Shown: positions 24,365 through 35,580, counted from the stretch's first letter. The stretch is 64,000 nucleotides of DNA from Manis javanica (GCF_040802235.1 NC_133167.1:12578501-12642500), one strand, 5' to 3'. The notes: a model not told the origin generated them from the sequence alone. Translations and numbers: made by a program.

Positions 24365-25288
24365 CTAGAGCAGTCCCTGTAGGATGCCCTGTAGAGGTGG
24401 TTTGTGGGAAGCAAATTCCCTCAGCTTTTGCTTGTCTGGGAATTGTTTGATCCCACCATCATATTTAAATGATAGTCGTGCTGGATACAGTATCCTTGGT
24501 TCAAGGCCCTTCTGTTTCATTGCATTAAGTATATCATGCCATTCTCTTCTGGCCTGTAGGGTTTCTGTTGAGAAGTCTGATGTTAGCCTGATTGGTTTTC
24601 CTTTATAGGTGACCTTTTTCTCTCTAGCTGCCTTTAAAACTCTTTCCTTGTCCTTGATCCTTGCCATTTTAATTATTATGTGTCTTGGTGTTGTCCTCCT
24701 TGGATCCTTTCTGTTGGGGGTTCTGTATAATTCCATGGTCTGTTCGATTATTTCCTCCCCCAGTTTGGGGAAGTTTTCAGCAATTATTTCTTCAAAGACC
24801 CTTTCTATCCCTTTTCCTCTTTCTTCCTCTTCTGGTATCCCTATAATACGAATGTTTTTCCTTTTGTATTGGTCACATATTTCTCTTAGTGTTGTTTCAT
24901 TCCTGGAGATCCTTTTATCTCTCTCTATGTCAGCTTCTATACGTTCCTGTTCTCTGGCTTCTATTCCTTCAATGGCCTCTTGCATCTTATCCATTCTGCT
25001 TATAAATCCTTCCAGGGATTGTTTCACTTCTGTGATCTCTTTCCTGACATCTGTGATCTCCTTCCGGACTTCATCCCACTGCTCTTGCATTTTTCTCTGC
25101 ATCTCATCCCACTGCTCTTGCATTTTTCTCTGCATCTCATCCCATTGCTCTTGCATTTTTTTCTGCATCTCTGTCAGCATGTTCATGATTTTTATTTTGA
25201 ATTCTTTTTCAGGAGGACTAGTTAGGTCTGTCTCCTTCTCAGGTGTTGTCTCTGTGATCTTTGTCTGCCTGTAGTTTTGCCTTTTCAT
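24365..25288 (-). CDS. ORF1: L1 ORF1p: trimeric RNA-binding chaperone
   Basis: Encodes the 307-residue nucleic-acid chaperone that coats L1 RNA as a coiled-coil trimer. Order: short basic N-terminus (1-30), coiled coil (about 33-140), RRM domain (about 143-235, with NIRIIGIPE at 145-153 and HIIIKMA at 203-209) and C-terminal domain (about 235-293, with YPARLSF at 268-274). The frame is intact and the RRM/CTD residues expected of an active element are present. The coiled coil contains three direct copies of an 11-residue unit at 40-50, 51-61 and 62-72 and a further 7-residue duplication (74-87). At 307 residues it is shorter than human ORF1p (338), despite the repeat. ORF1 and ORF2 are separated by 168 nt. 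Confidence 0.95.
   Translation of the reverse strand: MKRQNYRQTKITETTPEKETDLTSPPEKEFKIKIMNMLTEMQKKMQEQWDEMQRKMQEQWDEMQRKMQEQWDEVRKEITDVRKEITEVKQSLEGFISRMDKMQEAIEGIEAREQERIEADIERDKRISRNETTLREICDQYKRKNIRIIGIPEEEERGKGIERVFEEIIAENFPKLGEEIIEQTMELYRTPNRKDPRRTTPRHIIIKMARIKDKERVLKAAREKKVTYKGKPIRLTSDFSTETLQARREWHDILNAMKQKGLEPRILYPARLSFKYDGGIKQFPDKQKLREFASHKPPLQGILQGLL
25029..25169 (-). repeat. Tandem repeats inside ORF1 coiled coil
   Basis: Three 33-bp direct repeats (25,071-25,103; 25,104-25,136; 25,137-25,169), the first two identical and the third with two visible changes, encode an 11-residue hendecad. Next to them, two 21-bp units (25,029-25,049; 25,050-25,070) encode a heptad. All are in frame. 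Confidence 0.9.
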
Positions 25289-25842
25289 GGTGATAGAGAT
25301 AGTCTGCAGAGCTGGTACAAGTGACCGCTGGAAGAGCTTCCCTTCTTGTTGGTTTGTAGCCTTTTCCTGGGAGAATAGCGACCTCTAGTGGCTTGTGCTG
25401 GGCAGCTGTGCGCAGACAGGGCTTCTGCTTCCTGCCCAGTTGCTTTGGGGTTTATCTCCACTGTTGCTGTGGGCTTGGCCTGGCTGGGGCTGTTCCTCCA
25501 AAATGGTGGAGCCCCGTTAGAGGGGGAGCAGCCAGGAGACTATTTATCTCCGTAAGGGGCCTCTGTGCTCCCTGCTGCCCAGGGGGTTAGAGTGCCCAGA
25601 GATCCCCAGATTCCCTGCTTCTGGTCTAAGTGACCTGTCCTGCCCCTTTAAGATTTCCAAAAAGCACTCCCCTTCACAAGGCGCTGGGTTCTTGCAGGTG
25701 TGGATGTGGTCTGGATGTTGTCCTGTGTCCTGTGGTCTCTATTTTAGGAAGATTTTTCTTTGTTATATTTTCATAGCTCTATGTGTTTTTGGGAGGAGAT
25801 TTCCACTGCTCTACTCACGCCGCCATCTTGGCTCCCGCCCCC
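25289..25842 (-). promoter_or_regulatory. L1 5' UTR / internal promoter
   Basis: 554 bp upstream of ORF1, GC-rich, beginning at the TSD. This is the expected place of the internal RNA polymerase II promoter. It is shorter than the roughly 900-bp human 5' UTR, and no tandem monomer structure is seen. Confidence 0.75.
25819..25830 (-). promoter_or_regulatory. YY1 site at L1 5' end
   Basis: In sense, CAAGATGGCGGC lies 13-24 nt from the start of the element. It matches the YY1 consensus and occupies the position where YY1 directs accurate initiation in human L1. Confidence 0.75.
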
Positions 25843-25857
25843 TAACTTAAATATTTT
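25843..25857 (+). repeat. L1 target-site duplication, right copy
   Basis: TAACTTAAATATTTT, identical to the left copy at 19,647-19,661, directly abutting the first G of the element on the minus strand. Confidence 0.95.
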
Positions 25858-26135
25858 AAAGTTATTATAATACCATGACATTTTCCCCATAAACAAATAC
25901 TATATATCCCTAAAAAGTAAGGACATTTTTCCTGCTTGACCACAATACGTTATCACAAGTAACAAAGTAATAGTAATTCTTTGGTTGTATTTAGTGTTCT
26001 TCATCTCCTCCCCACCCCCCACCAAATTTCCCCAATTGTCCCTAAATGTTGTTTACAGTTGATTTGAATCAGTCAAGGTCCACACATTGCATGTGGTTGT
26101 CTCTTACATCTCTTTTAATCTAGAATTGCCCCCTC
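25858..26135 (-). repeat. Old L1 (L1M-like) 3' region
   Basis: The + strand has 'ttgatttgaatcagtcaagg tccacacattgcatgtggttg' and 'cttttaatctagaattgcc', the antisense of an old L1 3' region. The young L1 lies next to it. Confidence 0.5.
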
Positions 26136-28000
26136 CCTCTTGCCCTACCTCATTGACTTGAGGAAGAATAGCTATTTTGTAACAGTTAGTCTCATTTTAG
26201 TAATTGCTAAGAAGAAGGCCACCACAATGGGCAAAATAGTCTTGCCAACTCACTGAGACCAGATGTCTTCATTCAGTGACTGATATTTTTGATCTGGGAT
26301 TTACTGACCTTCAACCTCAGGAGCAATGAAAACAAACAACAAACAAACCCAACCATGCCTTGAACTTGAACAGGACCATGCATGCAGTAATTCTAGGGCA
26401 GAACTCCTGTGATTCAGTTCTGTGAATGTGAGTCAGTGGTGCTTTTCACTGATTGGGTTCCCAGTTTTTGTGAATGCACATGGTGATTTCCTTCTAAGTC
26501 TCCTGGCTTCTTAGGACAGTTTCCAGACATCCCACCGTCTTCACCTTTGAGTTGCCTTTCAGAAGATATGCAATCCTGTTAGCTTTAGAAAGTATCTCCC
26601 TGGTAAGGAGACTGTATGAAGTGGAAAGATGTTTATTGAATTTCCCTTTCCCTTGGTTACACCCGACCTTTTCTCTCTACCCTATTCTTATATGGAAAAG
26701 AAAGTCCCCACCACAGACTGGCACTTAGTACTGGAATTCCCTCCAGTAACCAGTGATCTTAAATCTTACAGTGCACACATATGAGGGGTGTGGGGAAAGG
26801 GTCTTTTATTCACAATGAAAGGAAATTGCCACTTAAAAAAAAATGACTCCTGCATGAAATATCTAGAAAATGGTACCCATGGGTTAACTAGGATGGGTTA
26901 GAGCTTACTCTTTTTTATACCTGTGGAGCAAAGTGCATCCATTAGACAATGTCCTAATTCCTACTGAACCATATTAAACTGGACTGTATCATCCTTAACG
27001 ATATATTATCCATCTACTTTATAAAGACAGATTTGAGTAGACCTCTGAAGTCCCATCCAGCTGTTGAGCTTGACGACTTAGTCATGTTAATGGCAGGTCC
27101 AATTTTCCCATTTTTGTCTCTCTTGCCCCTTCCTCCATAAGTAACTTTTTTGGACAGGCACTTGCTTTTGTGTGTGTTGGGAGCTTCTGTAATGGTTTGG
27201 GAGTTATGAGTCAAAAGGTCCTTGTTTTTAATCTTTAAGTATGACTTTGCTCAACAAGTAATTTCATGTCTCAGTTTGTGCACTGTATGTTTCCCATCTA
27301 TTGAAACAACTCACCTTTGTAATTAAGACAGTAATCCAAATACATTTATGTTAAAATGTGTGTTATCATAGAGTTGCCTAGAACTGGTTGGATGAAAAAC
27401 ATATGGAGCAAGCAAACACACTAGTACTAAAGAGAAGAACTGAAAATGCAGTGCACACAGTGCCTACACTAAAAAAGAATGCTTGATGGACATCCACCTC
27501 TGCCAGGCACATGCAGGCCCACTATCTCCATAATCCCCGAAGTGACAGAGGGTGGAGCCAGCCTGTTTGGGGAACGAGCAAAGGAACTTCACCTTGGAGC
27601 AAGGATTCCAACCCAGGTCTTCCCTTCCTCAAACCAAGTCTCTTCTCAGTGTTGCAACTCAACTCTTCAAGTTGTATATTTGAGCAATATTATTGTTTAC
27701 ATTTAGATTGTGTGTCACTCAAGAACTGTCCTCATTTTCCTCATGTCTTATCCATCAGAATAGATACTACAGACATGTTTCAAAACCTCTTCAGAAGGAT
27801 TCATATTTGGATCAAAATTCAGCCACAGGACATTTGTACCAGGTAGCCATAGCAACTGAACTTCAATTTGTGTCTTAGAAAATTTCTTTTATGAAGTTGA
27901 ATAGACCCAAATTCCTGCTTCATGGTTTAAAAAAGGATTGGGTATTCATGTGTGTGGTTGTTTCCCCATCTCTTTTATTTTGGCTGGCTGACTGGCACAG
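26136..28000. other. Gene-free stretch
   Basis: No gene supported; short open frames are chance. No repeat could be named with confidence. Confidence 0.4.
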
Positions 28001-28014
28001 CCGTGGCCTTTTGC

Positions 28015-28075
28015 AGCAGCTGGGGTATAAATATAAAGTGGGAATTGAGGCCCATTAGGAGCAGAACAGCTGACA
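28015..28075 (+). promoter_or_regulatory. Candidate TATA promoter
   Basis: TATAAATA at 28,026-28,033 preceded by GGGG and by an E-box CAGCTG at 28,017-28,022. No ORF or splice site downstream fixes a transcript, so this is a sequence-only candidate. Confidence 0.25.
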
Positions 28076-29074
28076 GAGCACAGCAAAGCAAGCTTGGCAG
28101 GGCCGACTGGCCAGTCCAGGCATGTCAGTTTCGGTCTGATTGACTCGTCGGCTTTCTGCTGAGTGAGCTTTAATGCTTTAAAGGCTGGCACGGGAAGCTG
28201 TGCTTCTTGTCATGAGAAAGAATATCCATCTCTATTTGTAATCTGCATGGTAACTAAGGCTAGACTTTCTGATGGAGCATCATCTTTGGTAGAGTTTGAG
28301 GTGTGGTATTTTATGCCCACTTCTAGATTATTCTTAAAGGTGCACATTATGTATGTTAGTAACATAAAAATGGCTTATGGTTCACAGTCAGTTGGCTTCA
28401 TCCTTACCAATTTATAGATGTGTCACTTCATGAACCTGAGTCTTTATGTTGGAAAGATACTTGTCTGAAGCAGGTAAGAGTTTATAACAACATTTGTGAT
28501 CTCTTTTGCAAACATTGGCAGGGTTTTTGTTTTTGTTCTTTTGTCTGGTTTGGGGTCATTTCTTAAACTTCCAAAGAAGAAATCTTGCTATTACATATTA
28601 ATTATAGTTGACCTTTAACCCAAACTGTTGATAAATAGCTAACATTTCTCTATCAGGGAAAAAGAAATCATGCGCATGTATCAATTAGAAAATTCTCCAT
28701 ATACATTCAGCTAACAACTTGCTGGAGTAAACATTTGTGAAGTGTCCGGAGGCACACAGGAAGGTTGTATAGATGTTTATACAAGTCCTCCAGAGGACCA
28801 CAGCTATTTTCCTCACTTTAGCAAACCCCAAATTTTCTGTAAAATTTATATATACATACAGTTTTTTTCTATTACTACTGTAACAAAAAAAACAAGATAT
28901 CAAATAATTAAAGGTTGCTTTGGTTTCACATATCTAGATGTCATATGACAGTAAGCGCTCAATAGGTTATTAGCAATTATTATCATCTGGCCAGTGACTG
29001 ATTCTTCTCTGGGTTGCTGGGAATATTCTGCATCACAAAACATTTTTCTAGAACTCAAATATTGATAATCGTCC

Positions 29075-29290
29075 AGCCACATCCCAGCCAAACCTGCTTT
29101 TCTTGCAAAATTTCCTCTCTTACCAGATGGTGCATCAGCTATGTAAGCCAGCCATTCATTCCACCATGCTGCTGCCTACCACAGGACCTTTGCACACACT
29201 GGTCCTTGTCCTAGAAGGTCCTTCCCACTGCTCACAGTGGGAAGAAGAAAATTCTGTTCATTTTCAAAGATCACAGCTTCCTTCTGCCTA
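29075..29290 (+). repeat. L2 fragment
   Basis: 'ccaccatgctgctgcctacc', 'acaggacctttgcacacact gg' and 'ctagaaggtccttcccactg' are a diverged L2 3' coding region. Confidence 0.65.
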
Positions 29291-29744
29291 GACAGACTGT
29301 TTGACCTCCCTGCACAGGCCAAGTCCTGGCTGGTGAAATACCAACATGTAGGGTATGTATATCTTTAACTTTACTAGATGGTCGGTGCCAATCTACTTCC
29401 CCAGAGTTCTTTCATTCTTTGTTACAGATGCACAGTATTCCACCAAAATAGTGGACACAAACTTCTTTTTCCATTCCCTGCTGCACTGGTTGGATATTAT
29501 TTGGTGGGTTAAACCAATATTGAATAGAAAGTATTTCACATGAGATGATTATTCTAGCAGAGCATTTGAGAGCTTGGAAGGCTCTCTGGGGGATTTTGGC
29601 TCATTTAATCAGTGGCAAGAGTCAGGTTGATTATTACCATTGCTACTTTTTATCTTCAGCTGAGATGATGAAACAAAACCTGGGGGATTAGGCATCTCAG
29701 GTCCTCTCCAGGTGAGCGACAGAACTTGGCATGTTGGCCCAAGT

Positions 29745-29930
29745 CTCCTGCAGCCACACCCCAGCCAAACCTCCTCTTACAGAATTCAACACCTAGTACC
29801 ACCAGCTACATAATCCAGTCCTTCCTCCCACCATGCTCCTGCCTACCGCAGGGTCTTTGCACATGCTGAGCTTGCTCCACTCTACTTCTCTGCCTCCTTA
29901 TGCAGTTAGTGAGTTGTTCAGCCAAGAGCC
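29745..29930 (+). repeat. L2 fragment, sister of 29,075-29,290
   Basis: Same L2 segment as the previous copy ('ccacaccccagccaaacctc', 'cccaccatgctcctgcctac', 'gggtctttgcacatgctgag') about 670 bp downstream. Either two fragments of L2 or a local duplication. Confidence 0.6.
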
Positions 29931-30332
29931 ATAGCTGATCAGAACGTGGGAAATGATGTCACCACAGAAGACTACAACAAAGACCCCAGAGGAAGCATGC
30001 CTTCTTTGTTGCACCTGTGAAAATGCCGGCTATCAGCTGACAGGCTGCTACTGGGCTACACTGTCCTGGAAAAGAGGGAAACAGATGGCAATGTAACAGG
30101 ACCTGATAACATTGTTCTGCGTTGGGCAGGGCTATCCTCTGGGGAACCAGGAGAGAAGCTTTCAGCTAAGAGTCATAACAGCTTCCAGAAGGAGCTTGCT
30201 GTGGCCACTTCCGCCCTAGGAGGAGCTCTGGGGGGTGGGTGGGAGTGCAGAGGCCTCATTGTTTGCCTGCTACTACTTCTGCCAGAACTCCTCTGAGAAG
30301 CCAGGAGTTATGACCCAAGGATATAGGCGCGC

Positions 30333-30334
<2 letters not shown>

Positions 30335-30399
<65 letters not shown>

Positions 30400-30400
30400 T
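30335..30400 (+). repeat. (GT)n microsatellite
   Basis: About 33 GT units with one GTAT interruption near the end. Cys-Val and Thr-His open frames across it are artefacts. Confidence 0.97.
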
Positions 30401-30599
30401 TGGGAGAAGGAAAGCTGAGTACAGGGGGGGAAGCACATGTTAACCAGGGCTGTCTAGGGCATGGCATGGACAGTGTGTATGCCCAGTATGCCCACTCTAT
30501 GTGCTGGCTGCATGCTAGAAACTGAGTGGTTCTTACCTGCATAGATAGAGATAATAAAGGCTGCTATGCATCACTTCTCTTAGGCATGGTGGACAAATG

Positions 30600-30700
30600 G
30601 TTCAAAAACCAGAAACCCAAGCTCTGCCATTAACCAGCTATGGAATGATGGGAAGTTCCCTTAAAGTCCCTGGGATTCTTAACAGGAGATGCCAAGATTT
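30600..30700 (+). repeat. MIR fragment
   Basis: 'cccaagctctgccattaacc agctatggaatgatgggaag' matches the 'gctctgccacttactagctg' part of MIR. Confidence 0.5.
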
Positions 30701-30979
30701 CTTCTGTGCTATAGATCTATCTAGTGCCTACTCTGCAGGAGTAGAGCTGGAGGCTGCTGTCTGGGGCTGAAAAATAAGCGTGACGTGGCCCCTTCCCAGC
30801 ACCTTCCTCCAGTTACTGCTTCAAGCTCTATAATACCTGGCCTCTGGTTAGCACCTGAGTGTCAGGCAATCACAGTTGAGGTGCTTTTGGGCTTGAATGG
30901 CTCTGAGTCCCACTTGGGGCACCTGTCAGGTTCACCTGCCTAAGAAGGCAGAGGGTCGCAATGTTATTCTGAAACTCTG

Positions 30980-31780
30980 GTGGTGATGTCTGCTCAACCA
31001 GTGCCATTTCCTGAAATTCTCATACACAGACACCCACACAGGCTCAGACAGCACACTCACAATGCTGCTCTCCTGGGTTGTCACTTACATGTCGCTTGTC
31101 CCTTAAACTGGACACTGTGGAGCCATCCTCTTACCTTTCCTATCCTTGTGTTTCTTCCTCCTGAGTCATTTGCATTCTCATGGTTACCTTAAGACCCATG
31201 GTTCCCTACCTACAGTCCCCTCTATGCATTCCGTTATGTGGCCCTGGATACCTCCACTCGAGCATCCGCTGGTATCCACGCTTACCGTGCCCACTCTGAC
31301 TCCTCCCCTCACTCCCCGCTGCTCTCTTTCTCCAGGGTTCCTTGCTGGGTGACTGACAGCCTCACTTAGGCACCTGTAAGTACCACCCGGGAGTCCTCCT
31401 GGACCTGTCCCTGCAGCTCTCTGTCCACATCCCACCAACAAGCCGTCCACTGACTTTGACTTGCCGTATGCCACTCCTGTCCAGGTTTTCCTCCAGCATT
31501 ACTTCTTGGTTCAAACCAACTTTTATGTGGTTCTGTTTCCATTAGAAAACAATCCAAAGCCTTTAGGGTGACCTTCCAGGCAGGGCTGCCTTTCCAACCT
31601 TTTCCTACCTTCCCCCTTCTTTGGCCCCACCCTCCATCTATCTTGGGCTGCTTGCAGTTCCGCCAATGGATCAGAGTCCCTTCACTGTCCCCCAGATGGA
31701 CTTTGTCCTCATCAGCTTCCTCTCCCCCTGGGGCCCCTCCCCTGCAGCTCCTCCCCTGCCTGCCTGCCTCCTTCCTTCTT
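30980..31780 (+). repeat. L2 coding-region relic
   Basis: C/T-rich + strand with L2 order: 'cacccgggagtcctcctgga', 'ccaccaacaagccgtccact gactttgacttgcc', then 'ctttgtcctcatcagcttcc'. No open frame of the L2 reverse transcriptase survives. Confidence 0.5.
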
Positions 31781-33679
31781 TTCAGAACTTCAGGTATTGT
31801 CTCCTCTTCTGGATGCTTCTTTGGCCGTCTCCTCTAGGTCGGTGACTCCTCCTAGGGGTTTTGATGGCATCTTGCAATGATGAGCATTTAAGATGCTCCT
31901 CCCAAGTGGGGCATGGTGGTAATCTATTCTCTGCTCCTGGCACAGTGCCTGGCTCTCAATATGTGAGAGAAAAAACATACTTTATAATTTAATGGGAGAA
32001 AGAAATTCTCAAAGATTTCTTGGAGTGGCAATGGGATCTCAGGGTTTTAATGTATCCCACCGTGTTTATGAGACTTGCAGCAGGTACAAATCCCTGTGGA
32101 CATCTGCAGGTTTCAACAAATCCTCAGAAGTAGCTGATTTCTTAAATTGCCTTGTACAATCTGTCACCATTTTGCCAAGAGAGGTTGACCAGCTGGCTGC
32201 CATCCAGGAGCCAGCGACTGACAGATAACAGGACTTGGCCAACTTTAAGAAAAATAAGGTGGAGAATTAAGTGTCAGCTGACCAGGTATTTGGAGTCAAA
32301 GCTGATGACTAGCATAGTCATCTGTGCCTTCCACAGGAGCAGCGGGCAAAATTGAAGAGCACCATGGAATCTGGCGCACAGCCGAGAGTCTGACTGCTGG
32401 GGTGGGGGGAAGGGGCTGACGGGAGTGGAGGCAGTTACTCTGAGGGTCAGTATTTCAAGTTGCTCCTGGAGAAATAATTGTGGAGAGGGCCAGTCAGAAA
32501 GGAGACTGGTGGCACCCCCTCTCACTCAGCCCCTATTCCTTGGCTCCTTGACTGCTATCAGATTAATGAAATATTTTCCAGCCTGACAGAAATGACAACC
32601 TCAAGAGGAAAAAAATATGTTGCACTGGATAGAAGATTAAAACCTTTTCTATAGAAGGGCTTAAACTCTTGCCTTGTACAAAATGTTCTGAGTTAACTAT
32701 CTTTGTCTCAGGGGTGTAATTTTTCTCCTTGAACCTTTAGAGTTACTTCCAGAATTGCAAAGGCTATTACAAACACCACGTTTAAAGTCTGAAGTGCCCG
32801 AGTGCAGTCAGCTCTGTGAGTGGAAAGCAAAAGAAAGGAGACAGGTTCATACTGAGGGATGAGCAAGCTATTGCCTTCAAACGCCAACGTGGAACATGCA
32901 TGAAGAGGTATTTTTTGGAAAAGCTGCAGAACTAGAACGCCCCTAAAAAATACTCCAATGATTTTTAGAAAGTAACATGATTTTTAAAAAGTGAAATTTT
33001 TAGAAAACAAAATGAATTTAATTACCGAGTCACTAATTGCAATTAAGAATCCATCTGTTACAGACTGTATTGATGTATTTTTCCAGTGCAAGAAATAGAA
33101 TTTATGAAACACAAATGATTAGAAGTATAGGCTGGATTTAGAAAGGAAGTCTGAATAGAATAGATTCTTTTCCATGGAAAACAATATTTGACTTTAAATT
33201 TGGTTATTATACTATGAAAGAATTCCACCTATATAAAACAAAATTTAAGATAAGTTGTATTTTTCATTACAAAAGTGCTTTTTAATTTATAAAAAGATTA
33301 AGTCAGACTGCATCCCATTATAAGCATTAATAAATTGCTTATTTTAAGAATTATGCTTAGAAAAAATGTGTGTGTCCATACCTTTCTAGGAACATAACTA
33401 CCAGAAAAGCAAATGATTTTCTAACAGACATTTAGAGAATTAGGAGGTGTTACGTTTAGAGCTTGGACATTCTTATTGGCGATTACCCATCTTAAGATTC
33501 AACAGCACACAGACTCTCTGGGAAGTTCATGTCTTCCTCTGGAATTTGGTTTGGCCTCCTTTCCTTATCCTCAGGAAGGAAGGCCAGGCCTGGATTTCTG
33601 GGTAACAGGAATACTCCTGTTCTGGGTTACCTGGGGACCCCTCAGTTCCTGGGTTCCAATCTTCTCTCAGCCCATTTTT
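31781..33679. other. Gene-free stretch upstream of FAM124B
   Basis: No gene supported. 31,930-31,975 ('cagtgcctggctctcaatat') may be a short L2/MIR tail. AT-rich from 32,900 to 33,450. Confidence 0.4.
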
Positions 33680-33860
33680 AGCTTTGAGACCTTTAGCTTT
33701 TCTGTGCCCCGGTTTCTTCATTGGTAATTTGGGGATCATAATCTCTTCTTCATAGGTTTGCTGAAGGATTAAATCAATTTATGTCAAGTTTTAGAACAGT
33801 TTATGGCTGGTTCCTAGCAGATCCTCAGTAAGATATGAGTAATAATTAGATTACTGACAT
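33680..33860 (+). repeat. MIR SINE
   Basis: 'agcttttctgtgccccggtt tcttcattggtaatttgggg', then 'ctgaaggattaaatcaattt' and a tail. Diverged MIR in sense. Confidence 0.65.
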
Positions 33861-34581
33861 GACAAAGCTCTCACTTTTTCCAAAGAACTGGCATAAAGGG
33901 AGACTTAGTTTTGCAATGCCTTTTTAGTACCTAAGCTCAGTTTTCCCAATAGAGCAAATAACTTTCAGTGAATAGTCAAAATTATTTAGATAGCGTATCC
34001 TCTCCTCAATGCCCCAGGGTCAGTTGTTCAAAAACAAAATCAAAAGACAAAGGGGACAAAAATCCTGGCAAGGGGACACGTTTTGAGAATTGTTTTAAAG
34101 CAGTCATTGTATTCAGGTGGCCTGGCTGGCTGCTGTAAACACCCAGACATGTAGGGAGGAAATCAGAACCATTGTGGGTCCCTAAAATGGATGTCTTTTC
34201 AATTAAACAGATTGCTATCAGCCTGACAGAGGGGACTCCTGTTCCTTTTTGCCCGGTCATTTCCTTTACTGAGTGCCTGTAAGAACCACCCACTCGGGTG
34301 TTTCTCAGGATTATAGGTTTTTAGGTCACACAGAAACCCTGCGGAGTGCCTGAAAAAGCCAAACGCAGGATCACATTCTGCACGAGCTGGATGACATTAC
34401 CCACTGTGTTGCTGAGGCCCCCGGCAACCAGCAGCGCAGGTCAAGAGCTCTGCTCTGAAGCAGCTGAAGGTCTCCTTGGTGGGCTTAAGGCTCCACATGA
34501 GAACTGCCCGCTCCTTCATTTCCAAAGCTTCAACGGAGGGCTCTCATACTCACTTCCTTCGTCATCCTTGGGCAGTCCGGA
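33861..34581 (+). other. FAM124B 5' flank and probable 5' UTR
   Basis: No TATA box or CpG island is evident. The 5' UTR end was not located; the last ~260 bp before the ATG are moderately GC-rich and include an upstream ATG at 34,388 with a short frame. A noncoding first exon further upstream cannot be excluded. Confidence 0.4.
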
Positions 34582-35313
34582 ATGGACGGGACACGAGAGC
34601 CTCTGGTCATGACTGTCCACCTCCTTGCCAACTCTGGGCATGGCTCACTTTTGCAGCAAACCCTGGACCAGCTCCTGGACTGTATTTGCCCAGAGGTCCG
34701 TCTCTTTCTGGTGTCAGAGAGGGTCAGTCCACTGAAATACGACGACAAGTGCCACTCCAGGCGGTCACGGTTCCCGGGGATGTCTGTTTTGCTCTTCCTG
34801 CATGAAGGCCTTGGAGAGGGGAGGCTGTTCCGCGTTCTTGACTCCCTTCGGCACTGGCCATGGCAGTGCCACCCTGCAGGGAACCTGCAGGGACGACCGT
34901 GTCCCTACATGCTTGCCAGTCAGGAGTTCTACAGTCTGGACAGCCAGATGCCCGTCTGGGGTGTGCGGCAGGCGCCCAGTGGCACTGAGATCCTGAGAGT
35001 GACGCTCTACTGCAGTTTTGATAACTACGAGGATGCCATCAGACTCTATGAGATGATCCTGCAGAGGGATGCCACCCTGCAGAAGAGCAACTTCTGTTTC
35101 TTTGTGCTCTATGCCACTGAGAGCTTTGCTCTGCAGCTCTCCCTGAAGCAGCTGCCCCTTGGGATGTCGGTGGACCCCAAAGAGTCGTCGGTGCTACAGT
35201 TCAAGGTTCAGGAGATCGGCCAGTTAGTGCCTCTTCTGCCTCACCCGTGTATCCCCATCAGCCACACCAGGTGGCAAACACAGGACTATGATGGCAACAA
35301 GATTTTGCTTCAG
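34582..35313 (+). CDS. FAM124B: FAM124B coding exon 1 (residues 1-244)
   Basis: First coding exon of FAM124B, family with sequence similarity 124. The translation is recognisable over its whole length as the mammalian protein: MTVHLLANSGHGSLLQ at about 10-25, the conserved LDQLLDCICPEVRLF, and CSFDNYEDAIRLYEMILQR near residue 150. This is the conserved FAM124 domain, with the C-terminal part encoded by exon 2. The start ATG has G at -3 and G at +4. The exon ends after Leu-Gln at a phase-0 donor (CAG/GTATTC). FAM124B has been reported to associate with chromatin remodellers CHD7 and CHD8; its biochemical activity is not known. Frame intact, no odd residues. The frame reads through the donor for 16 more codons to a stop at 35,362-35,364. 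Confidence 0.93.
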
Positions 35314-35394
35314 GTATTCCAGTTTTGCTTCTATGATCTTATAGATGCACATGGCACTGTGTGATTTTGCATCCCAGACGGCTCTTAGAGATAT

Positions 35395-35580
35395 TTATAG
35401 TAGTCCCTCTCCACCTGGGCTGCACATGAGAGTCCTTGGGAAGACTTAAAATCTTCCCATGCATAGCTGTCTCCAGGCCGGTTTGATCAGAATCTCTGGG
35501 GTTGCCCAGGCCTGGGCAGTCTTTTTAAAAAGCTCCTTGATTGACTCCAATGTGAGGCGGGTAGCAGGGTTGAGTCATTG
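35395..35580 (+). repeat. MER5-type hAT DNA transposon relic
   Basis: 'tgggctgcacatgagagtcc ttgggaagacttaaaatctt', then 'tctctggggttgcccaggcc tgggcag', is the typical MER5A order. Nonautonomous and ancient. Confidence 0.65.

Larger units (their letters stand above)
19662..25842 (-). mobile_element. L1: Full-length, apparently intact L1 retrotransposon
   Basis: A complete 6.18-kb non-LTR retrotransposon on the minus strand. In sense order it has a 5' UTR (25,842-25,289) starting GGGGGCGGGAGCCAAGATGG, ORF1 (25,288-24,365), a 168-bp spacer, ORF2 (24,196-20,354), a 3' UTR (20,353-19,689) and a poly(A) tail seen as about 30 T. Identical 15-bp duplications of the target flank it, and the cut lies in an AT-rich site with 'TTAAA' character as L1 endonuclease prefers. 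Both ORFs are open with catalytic residues present, and tail and TSDs are undecayed, so this is a recent insertion and may be a competent source element. Its 3' UTR is unusual: after 75 ordinary nucleotides it changes to unrelated sequence with retroviral env similarity. It sits next to and probably within an older L1 of the same orientation (25,858 onward). Confidence 0.95.

Noticed and set aside
20883-25274. Many + strand open frames across the L1
   Set aside because: Antisense shadows of ORF1 and ORF2.
25393-25590. Antisense 65-residue frame in the L1 5' UTR, like primate ORF0
   Set aside because: ORF0 is described only in primates, and this frame shows no similarity I recognise. Probably chance in GC-rich DNA.
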